A stretch of 64,000 nucleotides of DNA from Nocardia bovistercoris (GTDB lineage Bacteria > Actinomycetota > Actinomycetes > Mycobacteriales > Mycobacteriaceae), in the NCBI RefSeq assembly GCF_015674855.1, contig NZ_JADMLG010000016.1:62001-126000 (forward strand), in the 5' to 3' direction. The notes beneath the pieces were generated by a model. It ran no database searches. It worked only from the letters and a program-made list of their open reading frames with translations, and was not told the origin of the DNA. A program made the position numbers and the translations under genes. This document shows positions 26,863 through 33,826 of this stretch, piece by piece. Every line of letters starts with the position of its first letter. Within the stretch, counting starts at the first letter, position 1.

Positions 26863-27684
26863 ATGCGCAAGCTGATCATCGGGTTGCTGATACTCGCGGG
26901 AATGGCCGTCGTCATCGATTTCGGCGCCGCGGCGTATTCGGAGTATCGCGTGTCGCGGGCGCTGCGGGTCGGGGCCGATCTCAGCGCCGACCCCGAGGTC
27001 ACCATCCACGGTTTCCCGTTCCTCGGGCAGGCGCTGGAAGGTCGCTACCAGAGCGTCGGGATCCGGGCGCAGGTGGTGCGGCCCGACATCTCGGGGCAGA
27101 TCTACGTCGAGGCCAACCTGACCGGCGTGCGGCTGCCGTTCCGCGACCTGTCCGACGGGAACGTGCGGCGGGTGCCGGTGGAGAAGCTGGACGCGCGAAT
27201 GGTGATCGAACCGGTTGAGCTCGGGCGCATGTTCAACATCCCGGATCTGCAGGTGCACTCGCGCCCCGCCGACAAGTCCGACGGCACCGGCGGCTCCGGC
27301 GGCTCCGGCATGACCACCACCACCGACGGCCTGATCCTCACCGGCACGCTGCCCGGCACGGTGACCAAACCCGGCGGCAACGGCGCGCAGCTGTCCGGCG
27401 ACAAGGTGAGCGTGCAGGCCGAGTTGCGCCTGGTCGGCACGCAGGTGGAGATCACCGCGACCGGTTTCTACCGAGGCACCGGACCCGATCTGCCGACCTC
27501 GACCATGGAGGTGCCCGAGGTGGACCGGCCCGCCGTGCTCGCCATGTTCTCGCGCATCATCGATACCAAGGAACTTCCCTTCGGTATCCAACCGACCAAG
27601 GTGTTCGCCCTCGGCGGCCAGATCCAGGTCGAGGGGAAGGGCGAGAACGTGACGATCGATCTGGACAGATTGCAGAGACCATGA
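26863..27684 (+). CDS. lmeA: DUF2993 envelope lipid-binding protein, LmeA-like
   Basis: 273 residues beginning MRKLIIGLLILAGMAVVIDF, an uncleaved signal-anchor or signal peptide (~4-23). The rest is the DUF2993 fold: ADPEVTIHGFPFLGQALEGRYQSV and a C-terminal SRIIDTKELPFGIQPTKV segment. The mycobacterial counterpart LmeA binds phospholipids outside the membrane and is needed for mannan elongation of lipomannan. A Gly/Ser-rich insert lies at about 143-150. It overlaps thiX by four bases (ATGA), so the two are co-translated. Divergent from glnR. Confidence 0.88.
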   Translation: MRKLIIGLLILAGMAVVIDFGAAAYSEYRVSRALRVGADLSADPEVTIHGFPFLGQALEGRYQSVGIRAQVVRPDISGQIYVEANLTGVRLPFRDLSDGNVRRVPVEKLDARMVIEPVELGRMFNIPDLQVHSRPADKSDGTGGSGGSGMTTTTDGLILTGTLPGTVTKPGGNGAQLSGDKVSVQAELRLVGTQVEITATGFYRGTGPDLPTSTMEVPEVDRPAVLAMFSRIIDTKELPFGIQPTKVFALGGQIQVEGKGENVTIDLDRLQRP

Positions 27685-28130
27685 TTCCCATCACAATCCT
27701 CGCGGTGATTCTCATCACAGCCACCGCGCTCGGCTTGGCGCTGCGCGGACGCGAAGGCGCCGTGCGCGCCGCCGCGAAAGCCGATGAGCACCCCGCCGCG
27801 CGCGCCGAACTGCTCGCCACCGCAGGAATCACCGGCTCGGTCCCGGCCGTGCTGCACTTCTCCGCCGACTGGTGCGGGCCGTGCGCCGCGGTACGCCGAG
27901 TGGTTGCGGGCGTCACCGAGGAGCTGTCCGAAACCTCGCTGCCGCCAAGGGATATCGAAGTCGACATCGACGCCGAACCCGCACTGGCGCGCGCGCTGAA
28001 CGTGCTTTCGCTGCCGACCACGTTCGTCTTCGACGCCCTCGGCCGCGAGCGATTCCGCATCTCCGGCGTGCCCAAAGCGGGCGATCTGCGCACCGCGCTC
28101 GCCCCCTTGACGGTCGAGCACCCTGCCTGA
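27681..28130 (+). CDS. thiX: membrane-anchored thioredoxin-fold protein ThiX
   Basis: 149 residues. An N-terminal membrane anchor (ITILAVILITATALGLAL, ~3-20) precedes a thioredoxin domain with the redox motif WCGPC at ~64-68 and the cis-proline segment SLPTTFVF. Orientation of the anchor suggests a domain either facing the periplasm or peripheral to the inner membrane; this cannot be decided. It is coupled to lmeA by overlapping stop and start. A disulfide or persulfide role linked to the sulfur genes downstream is plausible. Confidence 0.9.
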   Translation: MIPITILAVILITATALGLALRGREGAVRAAAKADEHPAARAELLATAGITGSVPAVLHFSADWCGPCAAVRRVVAGVTEELSETSLPPRDIEVDIDAEPALARALNVLSLPTTFVFDALGRERFRISGVPKAGDLRTALAPLTVEHPA

Positions 28131-28185
28131 CGTGCACTGATAGGCGAACTGGGCGATCCGGGTCAAATTGTTCGGCGTTATTGGG

Positions 28186-28191
28186 TAAAGT
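28186..28191 (+). promoter_or_regulatory. -10 element of the cysteine-leader transcript
   Basis: TAAAGT lies 7 bases before the GTG of the cysteine-rich leader, predicting a leaderless transcript that starts on the GTG. No clear -35. Confidence 0.6.
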
Positions 28192-28198
28192 GTCTGGC

Positions 28199-28285
28199 GT
28201 GCAATCCGACCACGAGCTGATGCTCACCCGACGCCGCACAGTTGATCTGTGCCGCCTCGGTGGTTGTTGCTGCCTGTGCCGCTGA
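28199..28285 (+). CDS. cysteine-rich leader peptide, 28 residues
   Basis: GTG at 28199, TGA at 28283-28285. The peptide ends DLCRLGGCCCLCR: five Cys within the last eleven residues, including three in a row. In Mycobacterium a leaderless poly-cysteine small ORF upstream of the cysA2-sseC genes mediates cysteine-responsive attenuation of translation; the same position, composition and leaderless -10 are seen here. The final codons (CCTG-tgc-CGCTG, 28273-28284) are complementary to CAGCGCAGG (28384-28392), which overlaps the ribosome binding site of the next gene. Ribosome stalling at Cys codons when cysteine is scarce should free that site. Confidence 0.82.
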   Translation: MQSDHELMLTRRRTVDLCRLGGCCCLCR

Positions 28286-28395
28286 CCGGTCGGTCGTCGC
28301 TGTCCTGACGCCGGCCCCGCGTTCACCGCGCGAGAGATCTTCGATCCCCCGGTGAATCGGCAAATCCCGCCATCCGAGATGTTCAGCGCAGGAGA
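28273..28395 (+). promoter_or_regulatory. cysteine attenuator: leader codons pair with downstream ribosome binding site
   Basis: CCTG and CGCTG at the end of the Cys leader (28273-28276, 28280-28284) can pair with the contiguous CAGCGCAGG at 28384-28392, covering part of the AGGAGA site (28390-28395) of the DUF4395 gene. A separate TTCACCG/CGGTGAA hairpin (28322-28328, 28350-28356) sits in the loop. Function is inferred from the mycobacterial system. Confidence 0.6.
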
Positions 28396-28402
28396 ATCCC
28401 CG

Positions 28403-28903
28403 ATGTCGTCAGATTCCGTAAACACAACGAGGCGCCCCGACCCTTTGGCCCCCGTCGACGTGCGCGGCCCCCGTTTCGCGGCCTGGGTCACCACCGTCGT
28501 ACTCGTGATCGTGCTGCTCGCCGCGGTCGTCTCCCCGATCCTCGCCGCCGTCCTCATCGCCGCCCAGGGCGTGGTCTTCGCCATCGGCGCGTGGCTCGGC
28601 CCGCGGCGGCACCCCTACGGCCGGATCTTCGCCGCGCTCGTCGCGCCGCGCGTCGGCCCGACCGTCGAAACCGAACCGACGGCGCCGCTGCGGTTCGCCC
28701 AATTGCTCGGCCTGATCTTCAGCGCCGTCGGCCTGCTGGGATTCCTGGCGGGCTCCACCGTCGTCGGCGCGATCTTCGCCGGCTTCGCCCTGTTCGCGGC
28801 GTTCCTGAACGCGGCGTTCGGGATCTGCCTCGGCTGCCGGATCTATCCGCTGGCAGCCCGGCTGCGCCGGAGCGCACCCGCCGAAGCTCCGGCACCGAAC
28901 TGA
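28403..28903 (+). CDS. DUF4395 membrane protein
   Basis: 166 residues beginning MSSDSVNTTRRPD. Four membrane segments are visible: ~25-45 and ~47-62 (VTTVVLVIVLLAAVV, ILAAVLIAAQGVVFAIGAWLG) and ~98-120 and ~120-142. Motifs PVDVRGPRFAAW, PRVGPTVETEPTAPLRFAQ and the CLGCRIY dicysteine after the last span are typical of DUF4395. Members are regularly found beside rhodanese and thioredoxin genes, suggesting a role in sulfur or thiol transport across the membrane; the CxxC is a likely functional site. ATG at 28403 has AGGAGA 8 bases before it. It is the first structural gene of the cysteine-leader operon, followed by the rhodanese 31 bases on. Confidence 0.88.
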   Translation: MSSDSVNTTRRPDPLAPVDVRGPRFAAWVTTVVLVIVLLAAVVSPILAAVLIAAQGVVFAIGAWLGPRRHPYGRIFAALVAPRVGPTVETEPTAPLRFAQLLGLIFSAVGLLGFLAGSTVVGAIFAGFALFAAFLNAAFGICLGCRIYPLAARLRRSAPAEAPAPN

Positions 28904-28934
28904 TCCCCGCAAGTCACCCCCCGAAAGGAACAAC

Positions 28935-29768
28935 ATGGCTCGCTCCGATGTCCTGGTCTCCGTCGACTGGGCCGAAGAGAACCTCAACGCCCCCGGCGTC
29001 GTCTTCGTCGAGGTCGACGAGGACACCTCTGCCTACGACGGTGGACATATCGAGGGCGCCGTCCGGCTCGACTGGAAGAAAGACCTCCAGGATCAGGTTC
29101 GTCGCGACTTCGTCAACCAGGAGCAGTTCTCGGACCTGCTGTCGGCCCGTGGCATCTCCAACGACGACCAGGTCGTGCTGTACGGCGGAAACAACAACTG
29201 GTTCGCGGCCTACGCGTACTGGTACTTCAAGCTCTACGGCCACACCGACGTCAAGCTCCTCGACGGTGGCCGCAAGAAGTGGGAACTCGACGGACGCCCG
29301 CTGTCGGCCGACGCCGTGAGCCGCCCCGCGACCCAGTACAAGGCCGCGGCGCCCGACCTGTCCATCCGCGCCTTCCGCGACGAGGTCATCGCCGCCATCG
29401 GCACCAAGAACCTGGTCGACGTGCGGTCCCCCGACGAGTTCTCCGGCAAGATCCTCGCTCCCGCGCACCTGCCGCAGGAGCAGAGCCAGCGTCCCGGCCA
29501 CATCCCCAGCGCCATCAACGTGCCGTGGAGCAAGGCCGCCAACGAGGACGGCACCTTCAAGTCCGACGCCGAACTCACCGAGATCTACAAAGAAGCGGGC
29601 CTGGACGGCGAGAAGGAGACCATCGCCTACTGCCGGATCGGTGAGCGTTCCTCGCACACCTGGTTCGTGCTCCAGGAACTGCTCGGACACCAGAACGTCA
29701 AGAACTACGACGGTAGCTGGACCGAATACGGCTCCCTCGTCGGAGCCCCGATCGAGTTGGGAGAGTAA
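28935..29768 (+). CDS. cysA2: thiosulfate sulfurtransferase (tandem rhodanese)
   Basis: 277 residues with two rhodanese domains. The catalytic loop CRIGERSS at ~233-240 in the second domain has the CRxGxR[ST] pattern of thiosulfate sulfurtransferases; the first domain (~1-125) keeps the fold but no cysteine loop. It moves sulfane sulfur from thiosulfate to acceptors such as cyanide or thiols. The product matches the CysA2/CysA3 type of mycobacteria in length and sequence segments (VDWAEENL, YGGNNNWFAAYAYWYFKLYGH). Operon with sseC directly downstream and DUF4395 upstream. Confidence 0.95.
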   Translation: MARSDVLVSVDWAEENLNAPGVVFVEVDEDTSAYDGGHIEGAVRLDWKKDLQDQVRRDFVNQEQFSDLLSARGISNDDQVVLYGGNNNWFAAYAYWYFKLYGHTDVKLLDGGRKKWELDGRPLSADAVSRPATQYKAAAPDLSIRAFRDEVIAAIGTKNLVDVRSPDEFSGKILAPAHLPQEQSQRPGHIPSAINVPWSKAANEDGTFKSDAELTEIYKEAGLDGEKETIAYCRIGERSSHTWFVLQELLGHQNVKNYDGSWTEYGSLVGAPIELGE

Positions 29769-29772
29769 TCAC

Positions 29773-30078
29773 ATGTGCGCAGCACCCACCCAGGGTCAGA
29801 CCATCCCCGCGGGCGTCGACGTGGAGAAGGAGACGGTCATCACCGGCCGTGTCCTGAGCACCGACGGCCAGCCCGTCGGCGGCGCCTTCGTGCGACTGCT
29901 CGACGGCAAGGGTGATTTCACCGCCGAGGTCGTCGCCTCCGGCACCGGTGACTTCCGCTTCTTCGCCGCCCCCGGCGCGTGGACCGTGCGCGCGCTGTCC
30001 TCGTCGGGCAACGGCTCCGCCGAGGTCCGCCCCGAGGGCGCGGGCATCCACAGCGTGGACGTCGCGGTCGCCAAGTAA
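29773..30078 (+). CDS. sseC: DUF1416 protein SseC
   Basis: 101 residues beginning MCAAPTQGQTIPAGVDVEKE. The DUF1416 beta-sandwich pattern VITGRVLSTDGQPVGGAFVRLLD, FRFFAAPGAWTVRALS is clear. SseC is always adjacent to CysA-type rhodanese genes and is thought to take part in sulfur transfer; the conserved Cys2 at the very N-terminus could be the acceptor. The gap to the rhodanese is 4 bases. A very long terminator follows. Confidence 0.93.
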   Translation: MCAAPTQGQTIPAGVDVEKETVITGRVLSTDGQPVGGAFVRLLDGKGDFTAEVVASGTGDFRFFAAPGAWTVRALSSSGNGSAEVRPEGAGIHSVDVAVAK

Positions 30079-30088
30079 GCGCCGCACG

Positions 30089-30162
30089 GCGCCGTCCGAC
30101 ACAACGGCCCCGGTAGCCTCCTCTTCGCGAGGAAGCACCGGGGCCGTTGTGTCGGACGGCGC
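30089..30162 (+). terminator. 26-bp perfect-stem terminator after sseC
   Basis: Arms 30089-30114 and 30137-30162 are perfectly complementary over 26 bp; the 22-nt loop contains a smaller CCTC-TTCGC-GAGG stem. It begins 11 bases past the sseC stop. No U-run follows, but such a stem should block polymerase or be processed. Confidence 0.7.
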
Positions 30163-30171
30163 GCAAGTCGT

Positions 30172-30177
30172 TAGACT
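30172..30177 (+). promoter_or_regulatory. -10 element before the small membrane peptide
   Basis: TAGACT lies 6 bases before GTG at 30184, predicting a leaderless mRNA for the two overlapping genes downstream of the sseC terminator. Confidence 0.55.
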
Positions 30178-30183
30178 CCGAAT

Positions 30184-30279
30184 GTGGTCCTCTTCTTCGA
30201 GATTCTGCTGGTGGCCGTCGCCATCCTCATCGGATGGTTCGGGCTGTACGTCTTCTACCGCCTGTTCACCGAATCATGA
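30184..30279 (+). CDS. 31-residue single-span membrane peptide
   Basis: GTG at 30184 to TGA at 30277-30279. The peptide is MVLFFEILLVAVAILIGW followed by a short FGLYVFYRLFTES tail: one membrane helix (~3-24) and a charged C-terminus. It has its own leaderless-type -10 and its stop overlaps the ATG of the nitrobindin gene (ATGA), both arguing that it is translated. Function unknown; it may couple translation of the next gene or associate with a membrane complex. Confidence 0.7.
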   Translation: MVLFFEILLVAVAILIGWFGLYVFYRLFTES

Positions 30280-31007
30280 GTGATCTCGCGAGCGAAGGTT
30301 CCAATCCGGCCGAGCGAGCGAGTGAACACACGAACGGCAACGGCACGAACGGCGGCGGCACGAACGGCGGCGGTGCGCATCCCGCTCGTCGCAGTGGTGA
30401 CGAAGCGGTAGCCGAAGCCGCCGAGCGCGCGAAATCGACCGGCATCCGGAACATACCGGTCCTGCCGAACCTTCCGCTGCCCGAAGACACCGCCAACCTG
30501 CGGCTCGGGCCGGATCTGAGCGCCGCCATGCTCGCGCTGCTGCCCATGGTCGGGGTGTGGCGCGGCGAAGGCGAAGGCAACGACCCGGAACGCGGCGACT
30601 ACCACTTCGGCCAGCAGATCGTGGTCTCCCACGACGGCGGCGACTACCTCGCCTGGGAGTCACGCTCCTGGGTCATCGAACCCGACGGCGCGTACGGCGG
30701 ACCCGACCTGCGCGAAAGCGGCTTCTGGCGAGTCGGCGTCGACGGCGACGACGAGGTCATCGAACTGCTGCTCACCCACAGCACCGGCATCGTCGAACTG
30801 TTCTACGGGACCGCCCTCACCCAGTCCTCCTGGGAACTCGCCACCGACGTGGTCATCCGATCCCAGTCCGGCATCGTCGTCGGCGGCGCCAAACGCCTCT
30901 ACGGCATCGTCGAAGGCGGCGACCTCGCCTACGTCGAGGAACGCGTAGTAGCCGACGGCCCCCTCGAACCCCGCCTCTCCGCCCGCCTCCAGCGCTACAT
31001 CGGCTGA
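30276..31007 (+). CDS. nitrobindin / FABP-like heme-binding protein
   Basis: 243 residues. Residues ~1-60 are a Gly/Asn/Thr-rich disordered leader with a repeated NGTNGGG unit. The beta-barrel domain (~75-243) contains GVWRGEGEG, the heme-side GxWxGxG motif of nitrobindins, then YLAWESRSW, ESGFWRV and a C-terminal YVEERVVADGPLEPRLSARLQRY. Nitrobindins bind ferric heme and react with NO/peroxynitrite. ATG at 30276 overlaps the stop of the preceding small gene. The N-terminal extension is longer than in most homologues. Confidence 0.9.
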   Translation: MSDLASEGSNPAERASEHTNGNGTNGGGTNGGGAHPARRSGDEAVAEAAERAKSTGIRNIPVLPNLPLPEDTANLRLGPDLSAAMLALLPMVGVWRGEGEGNDPERGDYHFGQQIVVSHDGGDYLAWESRSWVIEPDGAYGGPDLRESGFWRVGVDGDDEVIELLLTHSTGIVELFYGTALTQSSWELATDVVIRSQSGIVVGGAKRLYGIVEGGDLAYVEERVVADGPLEPRLSARLQRYIG

Positions 31008-31038
31008 TCCGCCTGCGCCACGTCCGGTGGACCCAGCC

Positions 31039-31188
31039 CTATCCCCGGCGACCGATCGCGGTCAGATCGATATCGATGGAAAACGGCACACCGACCTTCA
31101 GCCGATCGTGAAAAATTCCCACCGGCACATACCGATTCGACGCCGGATCCAGTTCGTACACGTACAAGCCTAACGTCGTCGCGGCGGT
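31039..31188 (-). pseudogene. C-terminal remnant of a Uma2-family endonuclease
   Basis: The minus frame ending with TAG at 31039-31041 reads LGLYVYELDPASNRYVP, then VGIFHDRLKVGVPFSIDIDL, which closely follows the C-terminus of actinobacterial Uma2 (DUF820) proteins as I remember them (YVYELDP...GIHHDRLKLTVPFDIDIDL). The frame has an in-frame TGA at 31189-31191 just upstream and no start codon, so only about the last 45-50 residues survive. The catalytic part of the PD-(D/E)XK domain is absent. Confidence 0.72.
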
Positions 31189-31223
31189 TCATATACAAAG
31201 GAAAATCCGTGCCGGAACGGAAC

Positions 31224-31367
31224 GACCCCCGAGCTTTCCGGTGCGGGGTGAACCTGCACGGGCCCGGTCGGACAAGACCGGGGGCTCGGGGGTCGGGTGG
31301 CTGTTTTGGATTCGCTGGCGCTCGCGCGGCGGAATCCACCTTGCAGCTGTCGCTAGCGGACAGCCAC
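31224..31367. repeat. two adjacent nested inverted repeats
   Basis: First unit: GACCCCCGAGC (31224-31234) pairs with GCTCGGGGGTC (31284-31294), enclosing CCGGTC/GACCGG. Second: GTGGCTGT (31297-31304) pairs with ACAGCCAC (31360-31367), enclosing TGGATTC (31307-31313)/GAATCCA (31332-31338). They fill the gap between the nitrobindin/Uma2 remnant and cydC. No gene is seen from 31189 to 31458. Confidence 0.6.
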
Positions 31368-31458
31368 CTCACATGTCCGTTGAACTACCATTCTTCGAAC
31401 CACCTCCTTCCTTGTGTACCGACGAGGTTAGCGAAGGCGGGGGTGGACGTGCAACGGA

Positions 31459-33681
31459 TTATTCGGTGGGTGGAATCCGGTGCGTCCGCACGGTGACGTC
31501 GCCCTCGGCGTCGAGGTGGACGACCAGGTCGGCGTGATGGTCCTCGGGGAGTTGGTGGGTGACCACGACCACGGTGCGGTCCGGTTCCACCAAGCCGCCC
31601 GTCGGGTCGAGCAGGTCCCGCAGGAGTCGGGCGCCCGCTTCGGCTTCGAGATGTTCGGTGGGTTCGTCGAGCAGCAGCGTGCGCGCGGGGGCGACGAGCG
31701 CGCGGGCCAGCAGGATACGGCGGCGCTGACCACCCGAAACCGCCGCGGCGCCGCCGACCAGATCGGTGTCCATACCGTTCGGAAGAGCGTCGAGCCAATC
31801 CCCAAGCCCCACCGCCCGCAGCGCCTTCTCCCCCTCCGCCTCGGTCAGGTCCCCGCGCGCCACGCGCAGGTTCTCCAGCACCGAAGTGCCGAACAGGTGC
31901 GCGTCCTCGGCGAAGAAGGTCGTATCGGGCGCCGGCGATCCGAACAGTCCGGCCCAATGCATGAGCAACGTCGTCTTCCCCGCACCGCTCGGACCGACCA
32001 CCGCGATCCGCCTGCTTTTCGGAAGCGGAGGAAATCCGCGCACGAGCCGGGGCACAGGCACCACCTCGGCTGCCGCACCCGGCACAGCCACCACCTCGGC
32101 TGCGACGCCCGGAGTCGGAACCACACCGGCGTGCGCGGTGGGTGTCGCGAGCTTGTGATCGGATGCGCCGAGTCGTTGCCCCCCGTCGATCCTGCCGACC
32201 GGCCCGCGCGCGATGTGCTGTCCCGGCGGAACGGCATGGCCGGATCGGGACGGATCCCGGTCGAGAGCGCTCCCCGCAGCGAGTTCGTCGACCGATCGGC
32301 CATGGTCGACCGGTCGGCCATGGCGGCGGCGACCGCGGCGTTCGTGGTGACGCGACTCACGGCCGGAGGCGGAGTGCTCGATACCGGTCGGCGAGTGCGC
32401 GATCAGGCGGTGGTAGGCGGCGCGGGCGGTGGTCAGGGTTCGGGCGGCGACCGGTAGCGGTCCTACCGCTTCGAAGGCCGACAGTGGCAGCAGGACGAGG
32501 ATGGTCAGCGCCATCGGGGTCATCGCCGCGGGAGCGCCGCCGTCGGGACCGTAGACGGTGATGCCGATGAGCAGTGCCGCCAGCACCGTGACCCCGATCG
32601 ACGCGGGGGTCATCGCGACCGCCAACGCGCCGCGCGAAGCGGCCGAGTCCTCGGCGGCGACCGCACGCCGACCCGCCGCACCCGCCGACCGCACGGCATC
32701 GTCGAGCTTCCCCGCGACCCGCAGTTCGGCGGCATGATCGAGCACGGTGAGCGCACGCGCGGTGAACTCCGCGCGATCCGTGCGCACCGCCGTCTCGGCG
32801 TCGCGCGCCGCCCGCGCCGAAACCAACGGCGCGACCACACCCGCGACCAGCAACGCGACAGCCAGAATCACCGCCGCCGCGGGCGATATCGTCGCCAACA
32901 GCACCGTCGCGGCGGTCGAGAGAATCACCGCGACGGCAACCGGCACGAACACCCGAACCACCACCGCGCCGAGATCATCGATATCCGCACCGATCCGAAC
33001 CAGCAGATCCCCGCGCCGCACCGCCGCACCTACTTGCGCGGAGCCATCGAAACCCGACTCGACACCATCGCGGCCGGATCGCTCGGCCCCGCCGAAATCC
33101 GGCTCCCCAGTAGCGGTGTACCGCCGCACACCGTCGGGGCCCGGCCCGAAACTCGCGCGGCCCGACTGTTCCGCACCGGCGAAACCTGGCTCTACGGCCG
33201 CGCGGTCATCGACATCGCTCCCACTGCGGCTCAACGGTCCGCCGTCGACCGATCCCGCAGCGCTGGGTTCCGCGTCTTTCGTCTCCCGATGCCGCAGCCA
33301 CATGTCCGACCGCGCCACCGTGCGGTACACCGTCGTCCGAGCGATCGTCATCGAGCGCAGCGCGACATCATGGGTGGCGAGTCTTTCCAGGTACCGCGCG
33401 ACTCCACGCGAGATCCCCAACGCGCGGACCGCGACCACGGCCACACTGAGGTCGAGCACCGGTGGCATCTGCCACGCTCGCGCGATCAGCCACGCCGACA
33501 ACGCCGCCAAGGCCAGCGCACTGCCCAGCGCCACTGCCCCCCACCCGATCGCGGCCAGCACTCGCCACGGTGACAGGGACAGCAGTTGCCACATTCCGCG
33601 CAGGTCTCGCACCACCGAGCCCGCGGTCCGTACGCCGCGAATGCCGGGGCCCTTGCGGATCCGAGCCGTCGGCGGAATCAT
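31459..33681 (-). CDS. cydC: thiol reductant ABC exporter subunit CydC
   Basis: 740 residues, longer than the usual ~550-600. Exporter-type membrane domain (~30-425) and nucleotide-binding domain (~548-735) with Walker A GPSGAGKTT (~563-571), signature VSGGQRRRI, Walker B TLLLDEPTEHL and switch VVVTHQLPEDH. Two disordered insertions account for the extra length: ~132-219 between the second and third membrane helices, with repeated EPGFAGAEQSGR/EPDFGGAERSGR units, and ~430-547 before the NBD, with repeated VVPTPGVAAE/VVAVPGAAAE/VVPVPR units. CydDC exports thiols and is needed for cytochrome bd assembly. ATG at 33681 is chosen; GTG at 33810 would add 43 unlikely Cys-rich residues. Confidence 0.9.
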   Translation of the reverse strand: MIPPTARIRKGPGIRGVRTAGSVVRDLRGMWQLLSLSPWRVLAAIGWGAVALGSALALAALSAWLIARAWQMPPVLDLSVAVVAVRALGISRGVARYLERLATHDVALRSMTIARTTVYRTVARSDMWLRHRETKDAEPSAAGSVDGGPLSRSGSDVDDRAAVEPGFAGAEQSGRASFGPGPDGVRRYTATGEPDFGGAERSGRDGVESGFDGSAQVGAAVRRGDLLVRIGADIDDLGAVVVRVFVPVAVAVILSTAATVLLATISPAAAVILAVALLVAGVVAPLVSARAARDAETAVRTDRAEFTARALTVLDHAAELRVAGKLDDAVRSAGAAGRRAVAAEDSAASRGALAVAMTPASIGVTVLAALLIGITVYGPDGGAPAAMTPMALTILVLLPLSAFEAVGPLPVAARTLTTARAAYHRLIAHSPTGIEHSASGRESRHHERRGRRRHGRPVDHGRSVDELAAGSALDRDPSRSGHAVPPGQHIARGPVGRIDGGQRLGASDHKLATPTAHAGVVPTPGVAAEVVAVPGAAAEVVPVPRLVRGFPPLPKSRRIAVVGPSGAGKTTLLMHWAGLFGSPAPDTTFFAEDAHLFGTSVLENLRVARGDLTEAEGEKALRAVGLGDWLDALPNGMDTDLVGGAAAVSGGQRRRILLARALVAPARTLLLDEPTEHLEAEAGARLLRDLLDPTGGLVEPDRTVVVVTHQLPEDHHADLVVHLDAEGDVTVRTHRIPPTE

Positions 33682-33826
33682 TTCCGACCGCCTACCGCAG
33701 CAGCCATCGGTCCACCGCCCGCTGCCGCACCATGGCGCGGCGTCGGCACCGACCACCCCGCACGAACAGGAGTGACGGTGTCGAACCGCCGTCCATTTCC
33801 GAACGGACACAGCGTGATTCGAACGC

